Positions 41,101-50,209 of a stretch of DNA of 64,000 nt are shown piece after piece; within the stretch, counting starts at the first letter, position 1, and each line of letters starts with the position of its first letter. The DNA is from Limnomonas spitsbergensis (lineage: Eukaryota > Chlorophyta > Chlorophyceae > Chlamydomonadales). The translations under genes were made by a program, and so were the position numbers. The DNA lies in assembly GCA_037349105.1 (NCBI GenBank), contig JAYJMM010000102.1, positions 2,790,001-2,854,000 of the forward strand, written 5' to 3'. The notes under the pieces are model-generated. The model was not told where the DNA came from and did no database searches. It was given only the letters and a program-made list of their open reading frames with translations.

Positions 41101-44100
41101 CCTCAGGAAGCGGTTCCGCCAGCGTAGTGCGGCCTCGACTGCCTCCGCCTCTGCAGCTGCCCCCAAATGGCCTGCTGCATGTTTCTTACCGCTCCCCCTG
41201 CGGGGAACAACGTGCGGCCTTCTCCCGCCACTTGCCGCAGAGGACGATTGGCTTGGGGAGGAGGCAGAGGCGGCGGGAGCAGAGTTGAATAATGGAGAAA
41301 GCACCTCCGTTGCCGCCAGGCCCAAGTCAGAGGCACGAGGACGCAGGGGCTTCTGACTCTGCAGCAGATCAATCGCCTCGGCGAGCTCCATTCTCGCCAC
41401 CCGCAAGTCCTGCAGCAGCCGAAACAGCCCCTCGGCGCTGATCCCCATCACCACCGCGCTACTGCTTACGCCAGCCGAAGTGGAAGCGTTGGCGGCACCT
41501 GCACCCTGCCGGGGCTGCGCCGCAAGCTGCCTCAACGCGTTGAGGATCCAGGTCTGTGCCGCCACCACCGAGGCAAACAGCCGCTGTGCATCCTCCACGC
41601 CGCCCGGCTCCCCATCAACGGCTGCGCGTCCGGCCGCCCGGCCACTGCCCTTGCCCCGCCCTACACCACCGCCAAGTCCCGCGCCACCAGGGGGATCCCC
41701 TGCTGCCGCGGCGGATGCTGCGGCTTCGTACATAGCGCTCAGCCTAGTGGTGAACGCGCCGGAGGCCTCCTCGACTGACTGCGACAGGCCGGTCGTTATG
41801 GAGGTGTGCGTGCTTTGATGCATGACGCCGGCGCTGCGCCCAGTCAAACCCAGGCTTGCTGCCGTAGGGACGGCCGCGGCCTGCCCCTCAGGAGGGCGGC
41901 CTGTACCGCTGGCCGAAAAGGCAGCGGCCCGGACCGCCCCCTGCACTACATCCTCGTACTGACGCAGAGCTCTTCGCCACTGTCCCGGCATCTGGCAGCA
42001 GCTTGCTGATGGTGCTGGTGCTGGTGCTGCATATGTCTCCTTCTGCGGCTGTGCAGGCTCAGGTGACGGAGTAGCAAACACAAATGTTGCAAGTGGAGGC
42101 ACGGTGAGGGCGGAGCGAGCGACTGGGATGATCGGGGTTGTTGGGGTTTTCGGGACGCCGGCTCGAGGCAGAGCACGTGGTGTGGTCCCGGGAACCCTGG
42201 TGGCAGCGGCGGCTGTCCTGGGGCCAGGCGGAGAGGGAGAACGCAGCGAAGACTTCGCAGGTGGGGTGGCTGCTGGGCTCACCCGCCTGCGTGTTGCGTT
42301 GAGCGGCAATGAAGAAGCAGGGCCGGGCGTGGGCGCTGCGCAGGCTGGGCTGAGGCGCCGCTCGGAGGCTGCAGGAGCGGCTGCAGGATCCCGCCTCAGG
42401 GCTGAGCCGGCGGGAGACCCCGTGGCAGATGGAGAGTGCAAGGCGTGTGGCGGCTGGGCATGATAGGCGCCTTGGCTGGTACCCGGCGAGGGAGAGAGCG
42501 CACGGCCCAGACCTGCTGTCAACTGAACCTCATCGACCCCGACCCTGTTGCAGCGGAGGGGGAAAGCATTGGGGGCAACGTGGACACCTTCAAAACAAAA
42601 ATGTGATTGTCGTGATGCATCCATGCACTTAGCAGGGCCATGCAAAGGCAGATCTTGACACAAGGTCAGCCCGGCAGAAAAGGTCTGGGTAAAAACCCAG
42701 ACCAGGATGTTCCTATGCAGGCATGTGCTGCCGACTCCTGACTGCCTGCCAGCCAATGTGTATTTAAGGGTGCTTAAGCTACGGGTCAAGTACAACACAG
42801 CTACGGCTGTGGGGGACTGGTGAAGCAAGCCTGCTCCTTGGCTCACCGGCCACATTCCGGTCAAGGTTTGGTCCCCATCGGCCCAGTGGTCGCGAAGGTG
42901 GTGCGGAGCGCGCCTAAATCAGCACTGCAAGTTGTCAGCCTGCCAGGCATAAACGGGCCGTGTCCCAAGGGGCCATGCCAGGGCCCAGTGGTAAGTGTTA
43001 GGATCCTCCCGGGGGTAAGTGTTAGGATCCTCCCGGGGGTAAGTGTTAGGATCCTCATGCCATGTTCCACTACTAAGCAGATGTCATGCGGCTTTGTGGC
43101 GAATTGAAGCAGACATATCAGCAGCCACAACCAGGACCAGCAGCAGCAGGACCAGCAGCAGCAGGACCAGCAGCAGAAGCAGCAGAAGCAAACTTGGCCC
43201 AGCTGACATGCTGCTTGTGAGTAGCAAGCAGTTGCACCCCTGTCCCATGCAGATCCGCACCTGCTGCTGGCTTGGATATAGGTGAGGGAGCGGCGCAGGT
43301 CCGAAACCACCTTCGCCGTCGCGGCGCAGTGCCCTGATGCCTCCGAATAAACCTGCGATGACACCAAGAAGCAAAAAGCAAGGGAGCTTATGCATGTGCA
43401 ACAGATCGAGTGAATGGTCAAAGCATGTGTTAGGGTTGACTGTTGAACCCTGAACTCTAAACCCCAAGTTAACATGAATGATGAAGGCACGTGCTAGGGT
43501 CAACTCCGAACCCTTCTCTTACTTGAATGGTCAAAGCATGTTTTAGGGTCAAGTTTTGTAACCTTAACCTTAAAACCCTAAGCTTGCTTGAATGATCAAG
43601 GCATGCTTCTGCTCGACTATGAAGGGTTGCACTGTTACGCGCAACCCCTTCCGTGCAGCATTCTCGAGGAAAGGGGCCCAAGGAGGATCGGAATGGCTTT
43701 GACATCCCTCCACACCCCGAGCTTCCAGGGGGGGTTTCACGCTGCCGTCACAGTTGGGCATATAGACGACAAGTCTGTTCCATCTTGCCACTACGTGCCA
43801 AATCATCTTTCGATGGCAAGCTAGAACTTTAAGATAGGTGCTGCAAGCTAAGAGCTTGAGCCGACCACTATCCCAATGCCTCGTGCGGTGAACCGGTACA
43901 AGATAATCAAGCAATATAGATCAAGACCTTTACCATGTGACTAAGTCGCTACTCCAGCCCATGTGCAAAGTAAGGCAATGACATGCACGCTTGGTCCCAT
44001 CATGCAGCACTATCTCTGATGTGCCCCTATCGAACGGCAAAATGCCCCATGAAACTGACATTGAGAGCGCACTTCAAACTAGGACCAACTCCACTCTCCC

Positions 44101-44463
44101 CCAAAGCCCGAGTGCGCGTTTATCTTCCCAAATCGGCCGCATGCAGCTGCTTTGCGCTGCATGTGATGCTGAGCCTGCCCTCCCATGCGCATCTGACCGC
44201 ATGGCTTTAAGGCTTTGTGATGCAAGGGCGAGGGATCAGGGACTGCCATGAAGCATTATTCAAATTTACGGTTCCTAAGGTGCCCTACAAGCAATGGTGC
44301 AGGTACCGGGGCCGCTGGCACCGGGAGCACTGACCTCGCCCAAGAAAGTGATGATGCCTTGCAAGTCAGAGAACAATCGCAGCGCATCTGGGTCGGCACC
44401 TCCAAGCTGCATTCGTGTCCTCTCACAGCACAGCCTCGCCTCAGGCAACATGTTTTGTATCAT
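38124..44463 (-). CDS. Ala/Pro/Ser-rich protein, function unknown
   Basis: Four exons with matching phases: 44463-44335 (ATG taken as start; an in-frame TGA lies just upstream), 43352-43261, 42544-40899 and 38818-38124 (stop). The joins read TFLGE|VYSEAS, QASS-R|VGVDEV and KAEE-G|LLLMPRPL. The product is about 850 residues. Residues 1-75 are helical (ALRLFSDLQGIITFLGEVYS; VVSDLRRSLTYIQASSR). A long basic Pro/Ser/Ala-rich disordered region follows, then helical segments (QTWILNALRQLAAQ; EGLFRLLQDLRVARMELAEA). The C-terminal exon has VEPLAALFESCPWLLALPPN and Arg-rich helices (RRERDVLLERHLARCRL). I recognise no domain. A microtubule- or scaffold-associated role would fit the basic disordered region plus helices but is only a guess. 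The last intron (38,819-40,898) hosts three mobile-element remnants. Confidence 0.75.
38985..39192. mobile_element. MITE-like element, ~205 bp
   Basis: Left end TATTTGCTTTGCCTTCCCTC and right end GAGGGTAGGCAAATCAAATC are imperfect inverted repeats flanking an AT-rich interior. The same terminal words bound the element at 40.66-40.86 kb. It lies in the last intron of the Ala/Pro-rich gene. Confidence 0.65.
39225..39515. repeat. ~95-bp tandem repeat, 3 copies
   Basis: Units share TGCTGCAACxCTGxACTCTTG, CAGGCCAG, TTCCxCAxATAAxAGAGGC and GTTGCTGACAT. Intronic. Confidence 0.85.
39560..40640. mobile_element. Element with TCCGCGCA subterminal repeats
   Basis: CTCCGCGCAC/G words followed by AAATAATTA recur near both edges (39,590, 39,655, 39,725, 39,770 and 40,493, 40,580), as in DNA transposons with subterminal repeats. 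The interior plus strand reads VLRxSNCSDSVTGTSAP-like, KPKICPVCYLML, then after a frame change IYDMSHICSRCQDANQ and a run of (GAG)n giving polyGlu, ending at 40,370. Cys pairs suggest a remnant zinc-binding protein. Frames are broken. Confidence 0.5.
40660..40858. mobile_element. MITE-like element, ~200 bp
   Basis: CTGTAGATTGTATTTGCC plus TTCCCTCA at the left is the inverted match of TGAGGGAAGGCGAATAAAATC plus TACGG at the right. The interior is AT-rich. It is related to the element at 38,985. Confidence 0.7.
42765..42905 (+). mobile_element. SINE-like repeat copy
   Basis: Landmarks in order: TAAGCTACGGGTCAAGTACA, GACTGGTGAAGCAAGCCTG, CTTGGCTCACCGGCC and CAAGGTTTGGTCCCCATCGG. Intronic, antisense to the host gene. 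Confidence 0.75.
42985..43065. repeat. 27-bp perfect repeat, ~3 copies
   Basis: GGTAAGTGTTAGGATCCTC plus CCGGGG is repeated three times with near-perfect identity. Intronic. Confidence 0.9.
43130..43185. repeat. ACCAGCAGCAGG microsatellite
   Basis: Three to four copies of a 15-bp CAGCAGCAGGACCAG unit lie just beyond the donor of exon 43352-43261. The exon end itself reads AGCAGCAG|GTGCGG, so this may be another junction-derived run. Confidence 0.7.
43400..43635. repeat. ~72-bp intronic repeat, 3-4 copies
   Basis: Units share GAATGxTCAAxGCATGTxTTAGG and GTCAAxTxTTGxAACCxTxAAC. It sits in the first intron of the Ala/Pro-rich gene. Confidence 0.85.
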
Positions 44464-44469
44464 TGCTCA

Positions 44470-45335
44470 GGGGGCCTGCCCTTGCCGTCCGCATCCATTG
44501 AGCGCAAAGTTTCGTTTGCCTCTACATAATCAAAGTCGCATACGAAACACACTCATCCGACATACAGGTCGGTCCCTAGAAAACAAGCACACTGCTGGAG
44601 AAAAGCGGGAGATCCTATGCCCGCCTCTGTATGCCCGCTTGCCCGACCGGCAAAATAACTTGTCCCATGTTCCCCTTTGCTTCAGCTCACATACTTACGA
44701 ACAGTCAATTAAATATTTTGACGCTGTGAAAGACTGGCTGCAATCCATTAGCACTATCGCAGCATCAGGCCAAGTGTTTCAGGACGACCTGCCTTGGCTG
44801 CATTGACCGGCTAAGGGTCCACAGAGGAGTGGTACAGAGGGGCAGAGCACACGCTGTGCATACAACCTGCATCCAAAGGCATGCATGCCTGCAGGTCTGC
44901 GGGGTGTGTCAGTGACCTTGGGTCACGAAGATACATCCCTCACCTGTCAGGGCTAAGCGCAGCGCTAGCAGAATGACTGCGCAAGCTCAGTAATTCAAAT
45001 AAAATCCTAGTTACGACACCCTTTCACTCCCTCGTCTTTTTCAAGTCCCCTTCCCTCCGGCATTCGTCGTTCAAGTCCTGAGGCACCAACTGCTCAGCAG
45101 AGCCCTGCAGGGAAGGGCCATCCCACGAATTGCTAGGGGTCTGGTGTCTTGAGGTGCACTTGTTCCATTGGGCAAGACTGTGTCGGCAAGACTGTGTCGA
45201 AACACCTGGATTACCCCTTCAGAGTGAGAGCTCAGCTGCCAATCAATTTTGGATTCCCCTCCATTCAGACTGACAGACCTGTCTGGATTCGAATGCCCTC
45301 CTTTTCTACTTGGTGGTGTCTGTGACGTTACACTT
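44470..45335. other. No supported gene
   Basis: This holds the upstream region of the minus-strand gene (start near 44,463) and unrelated sequence up to the LINE. Small ORFs lack recognisable motifs. Confidence 0.4.
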
Positions 45336-45339
45336 GGTG

Positions 45340-48183
45340 CCATACTCTAACCTTACGTTGACCACATTGCGGTGCCATGTAGCATGTGGAGGCATGTGGA
45401 GGTGAGCGGGGTGCTTCCCACCCAACCGGACCTCTCGGATCATCGTCCGGTTGCGGCGACCTTTCAACCTCCGGTAGATAGCGGCATCAACGTGGGGGGA
45501 GGTCAGCCTGATGCTGGCCAACCAGCAGGAAGCTGCCGAACCATCCTGACCTGGAGAGCTGATAAGGCGCACATTTACAGCGCCGCGCTAGCCCGCGATG
45601 AGCAGGGCCTACAGCGTTTCAGCCTGGCCATTGCGGGAGCTGACGACGAGGCAGCCGCAGCGGCGCTCACTGCTGTGATTTGGTCTGCGGCTGAAGCTGC
45701 TGGCATGACGCGCACTCAGCGGCCCCATGCTCAGCGTGGGCAGCATCAGCGCCCTCCCTGGTGGGATGCGGAGGTTGAGAGCGCCTATGCTGCGCTGCTA
45801 GCGAAGTCGCTTTGCAGTGCCCCGGGCCCAGAGCGCAAGGCAGCCAGGCAGCGCTACAAGTCCACAGCACGACGGCATCGCCGCTACTACACGCGCCATA
45901 TGGCAGCGGCTATAGCTGACAGGCTGCAGCGTGGCGAGTGCAACGTCTACCGGAGGCAGCTGCAAGAGAGGCGGCCCCACCACGGCTGTCTCCTCCCTGA
46001 AGTGGGAGGCACATCTGCGACAGCAATTCACCGCCACTGTGCCCCCCTCTCCTGCGGCGTCACAGGCAAACTTGCCCCCTACCACCGCTCAGCCAGAATC
46101 TAGGCGTGTCAGCTGAGCAGCTTGCCTCTTGCTTCGCAAAGGCTTTCTCCCGCGTGCGCGTACACACTGTGGCGGGCCTAGAAGGTCTGGCGGCACCCTT
46201 TATGAAGTTGGCTATGGTAGAGGACGATTCAGAGGGGGAGCAACGGCACGTGCTGAGGGATCTGCTGCAAGACTGGTTCACTGCCATGGCGGTGCGGGGG
46301 GGAATGCCTAGTGCCTGGCAGCCAGTCAGGATTCAGCCTGTTTACAAGAAGGGCGACCCCCTTGATCCAGGTAATTACCGGCCCATCGCCATCACTAGCG
46401 TGCTTTACCGGCTGTATGCCAGCATGCTCAATGCCATCACTGATGAGTGGGCGCGATTGCATGGCCACGCCCCTCCTGAGCAGTTTGGTTTTCAACAGCG
46501 CCGTAGCACGCTCCAGGCTGCTTTCCTCCTCAGGCATGCAATCCATGCTCAACGGGCAGCTGCCGGCCGTGGCAAGCTGCATGTGGCCTTTGTGGACTTC
46601 ACAAAGGCCTATGACAGCGTGCCCCAGGGGCAGCTGTGGCGGCATTTATGCGAGCATCTTCACATGCCTGCATGCCTGTTACGCGCGGTGCAAGCGCTTT
46701 ATGTCGGTGCAGTATACAAGCTCACTGACGGCCACAAGCGCACTGGTCCTGTGCCTTGCACCAGAGGCATCAAACAGGGCTGCCCCCTGAGCCCCCTGCT
46801 CTTTAGCCTTTACCTCAGTGACCTGCCGGCCATGCTCGCAGCCAAGTGCCCGGCAGAGGCATTGAGATGCAGGCGGGGCGACAGCTACGCTGCCTGCTGT
46901 ATGCGGATGACCTTTCCTTGCTAGCCCGCACCCCAGCAGGGCTGCAACGTATGCTTGATGCCTTGCATGAATATGCGGCACATAAACAGCTTCAGGTCAA
47001 TGTCAGTAAGACAGAGATCATGGAGTTTGGCAGCCGCTTAGCAGCGCAGCGCCGACAGCCAGCCCATGTTTGCGTTTACGGCCCTGACCGTACCGTGTTA
47101 AAGCGTGCCCAAGAATTCAAATTCTTGGGCATCACTCAGCACGAAATCGGCGGCATGAAGAGGGCCATGGAGGGTAGACAGGCGCCTTTGGCTGCCGCGC
47201 TGCACCGTGTTCGCCGCATGGCAGCCAAGGTGGGCCTAAGGCGCCATCTTCCAACCCGCATCAGGCTGGTAGCTGTGTACGCTGCGCCTGCGGCCAACTA
47301 CGGCGACGTGGTGTGGGCCACCAGCCACCTTCGGCCGCGGCAATGTCTCTCCAGAAAAATGAATTCCAGCTTGCTTCAGCACCTACGCCAGGCTGCGGGG
47401 CTACCTGCATCAGCCGCCAGTTGGGGAGTCATGAGAGAGCTGCAGCTCCAGCCACTACAGCGAGACTGGTGGGCCCATATCCTCCGCTTCTACAATGCAG
47501 CGGTGGCACCGGAGGCACAGCAATACAGCCCTCTCATGGCTCAAGCCATGACAGCAGATATGCAGCTTGCAATCAGCCTGGGTACTGGCGGCCGCACCTG
47601 GTGCTCTGATCTGCTGGGTGCATTAGAGGAGCTGGAGCGGGGGGCAGCCACCCCCACATTGCGCGAGGCAGCAGCTGCCCTACAGCGCCTACCCGTCACA
47701 GAGGTGTTGGCACTCGTTGACGCAGCCTACGAGCAAGCACGGCTGGACGCAAGCGGCGGTGGGGACCCCAGGGACCCTACCACCGAGCACAGATCTGCGG
47801 CGACCTACCGCGCCTGGTTCCAGTCCACGGCGGGTGCCGTGCTGGCGCAAGCCAAGAGCCGCACTAGTCAGAGTGCTTGTGTGCGCATCAATTTGCGACT
47901 GCGGCTTGGCGCGATCAGCACTGCTGATATCAGAGGACGGCGCAACGGTCAGCGGCGACAGGCACGCTGCTGCCAGCGGTGTTGGGCACGGGGGGATAGA
48001 GAGCAGGTAGAGGATGCGCTGCATGTGTGCTTCCAGTGCCCTAGTGTCAGGGAGCAGTTACGGGAGCGGGGGTGGGCAGGTCCTCCGGGCGCTGCCACGA
48101 ACTTCCACCAGTTGTACCAGGCTGAGCATGGGTGGGACGCACTTGCTTTTGTGGACTGTGCTGTGGGCATTATTGAGGGTTAG
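45340..48183 (+). mobile_element. APE-type non-LTR retrotransposon (LINE), inactive
   Basis: The first frame (to 46,103) begins inside an AP-endonuclease C-terminus (QPDLSDHRPVAATFQPP, with the SDHRP catalytic motif), so the 5' end is missing. The next frame (46,106-46,924) is reverse transcriptase: PVYKKGDPLDPGNYRPIAIT, GFQQRRSTLQAAFLLRHA, FVDFTKAYDSVPQGQLW and KQGCPLSPLLFSLYLSDLP. The catalytic YADD (RCLLYADDLSLLARTPAG) lies in the third frame (46,846-48,183), which continues to a C-terminal zinc motif (CCQRCWA...DALHVCFQCPS) and a stop. At least two frameshifts (near 46,080 and 46,850) split the polyprotein, so this copy cannot make an intact RT. Confidence 0.92.
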
Positions 48184-49245
48184 TCTCCGGGGTTTCTGAG
48201 GTCGGTGTCGTTGGCCTTTCCGGCTTTCTCTTTTGGTCATTTTTTTTTGCCCCCTTTTTAGTTTCTTCTCTTCTCCCTTCTGATCAGTGGGGCGCCCTCG
48301 CGGCCAAACAGGGGTGGGATACGCTTCCTTTTCTGGATTTATCTTTTCTTAGAGGCTTTGTTGAGGGCTAGTCTCTAGTGGAACTCAGGTGTTAGACTTG
48401 GTCTTCTTTGCCTTCCCGGCCTCTCCTTTTGTTCCTTTCCCCCTCTCTTCCTTTTAGTTCCTTCTTTACTCCCTTCTGAACAGTTGGGCGCCCTCACGGC
48501 CGCTTTGAGCGGGCCCAGAGGTGTAACGTTGTTGACTCTTACCTTAAGTTTCTTTTCTTCCAACGGGACAGTTGGGCGCCCACACGGCCGAGCCTTTTTG
48601 AGCAGGGCCCAGTGGTGTAATGTCACTGACTTTGTGCCATGGAGCCTTGTGAGCATGGCCTCGAAGTGTAACGTCATTGACTGTTTAGTGTATAGCACTG
48701 GAGCTACGTAGGGCACAGCAAACTTGGGTCCATCATAGCGATGGATCACTGCAGACGATCACAGGGAAGGTGGCCATAGCCATCTGCATAGCCATGCGTT
48801 GCTCGAAGTAATTGATCTGCAACGGAGTAATCCCCCAGATTGGGAAATACACATGCTATTATGAATATTAACCTCCTTGCCTTTCCAGCCTGTTGTCGGT
48901 CCTTTCACCTATTTACCTTTTTTACCCTATTACCGCCATTAGGCGACCACGCGGCCGAGCCTTATTGAGCAGGGCCCAGAGGTGTAACGTCATTGACATG
49001 CAGTTATGCATATTAACATCTTATCCTGACAAAAAGATAGTTCACCCCATTGTCCGAACCCCTGCACTCGTGATCATTGTAGCCTAGACGGACGGTAAGG
49101 AAAACAGCGTCAAGGGCTAGAATCTTGAGGGGCAAGATAATCTCATGACGTTTTCCTTTACCGCCCTTCACCGACTTTCCCTTCCTCTCCCTACTGGTCG
49201 CCCACAAAGCTGAGACTTTTTGAGCAGGGCCCAGAGAAGTAACAG
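48180..49245 (+). repeat. LINE 3' tail in tandem partial copies
   Basis: After the LINE stop, the tail GTTAGTCTCCGGGG...GGCCTTTCCGG recurs from 48,368 (GCTAGTCTCTAGTGG...GCCTTCCCGG). The segment GGCGCCCxCxCGGCC, GAGCAGGGCCCAGAG and GTGTAACGTCATTGAC occurs at 48,485-48,535, 48,570-48,625, 48,940-48,995 and 49,195-49,240. The same tail is found at 26,110-26,300, 30,310 and, inverted, 56,140-56,190, which marks it as the common 3' end of a LINE family. Confidence 0.75.
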
Positions 49246-50209
49246 GTATGCAATCAGAATTTCAGGATTGTTGAGCTGTTGGGGGTCCACTCCAGTCAGC
49301 CCCCATGTAGGATCCATCTAGTGGTAGAATTCAGGCTCAGGATGGGGAGCGAAAGGACGGGATATGATCATACAAAAAAGCACAGCATGTAGCCACATGC
49401 AAAAGCCTGCCTGTCTAAGTGGTATTACAATTCTACTCCTGAGCTTGGTGGGGTCAGCTCGTGAGGTTTGACAGTACAAAAAACGAAAAGGAAACATCGG
49501 AATGCTTGTTAAAAATACGGCCTCCGAAAAAAGAACGCAGGCAAACAATGAAATTGTTGCCCCAGTTTGAAAAGTTATGTAGGTTTCTTTGAAATCAGCC
49601 GCCATGCAGTATCGAAAAATATGATATTATATTTGCATGAGACAAAACCCCCCAAAAACCAGAAAATAAATACCCGGTGGACCTTGACCATATTGAGACC
49701 TCTCCCTCTGTTTTCTCAGCAGTACAGTTACCGGACACAATATGAGCATCTGTTCACCTAGCACCAGATCCAGCTAGGCACACTTACTACACTCACATAA
49801 CCTGGGCATAAGTGTATATAAAAAAGGATGCCTGACATGGATTACTATGGCATAATAATCTTGTCCGGTCAACCTAGCAACGGAACTAGCAACGGAAAAA
49901 ATCACTACAACGCACGGTAGGGTGTAAAAACAGTGCACATACACATGCTAGCTCACGGGTCAGAGCAAATGCAATACGCATACACATCCAAGGCTGCCTC
50001 TCCAATCTTCTGAAATCAATCCTAAGCATGCACGAAAGGCACACACAGTTAAAGCTCGCATTCGTGGCCAGCAATGATATGACGCTGGGTAGAAACAACG
50101 CAAGGCCCGCTCGGCACTCTCTATCGCTCTCTCCGCACCTGTACCACAAAACTCGCTGCTTCACCTTTATGGTTTGTGCGCTATCATTCTCCTTCACCTG
50201 CACCTCACC
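49246..50209. other. 3' flank of CAO, no other gene seen
   Basis: Probably includes the CAO 3' UTR. A minus-strand frame at 49605-49318 encodes a hydrophobic 95-residue peptide with no recognisable motif and I do not call it. No tandem arrays. Confidence 0.4.

Noticed and set aside
40910..42632. Plus-strand ORFs over 40.9-42.6 kb
   Set aside because: Shadows of the 1,646-bp minus-strand exon, whose splice phases match on both sides.
40879..42864. A single 661-codon intronless ORF on the minus strand
   Set aside because: The segment before 42,544 is intron and a SINE-like copy, and the last codons run past a donor at 40,899 that joins in phase to 38,818.
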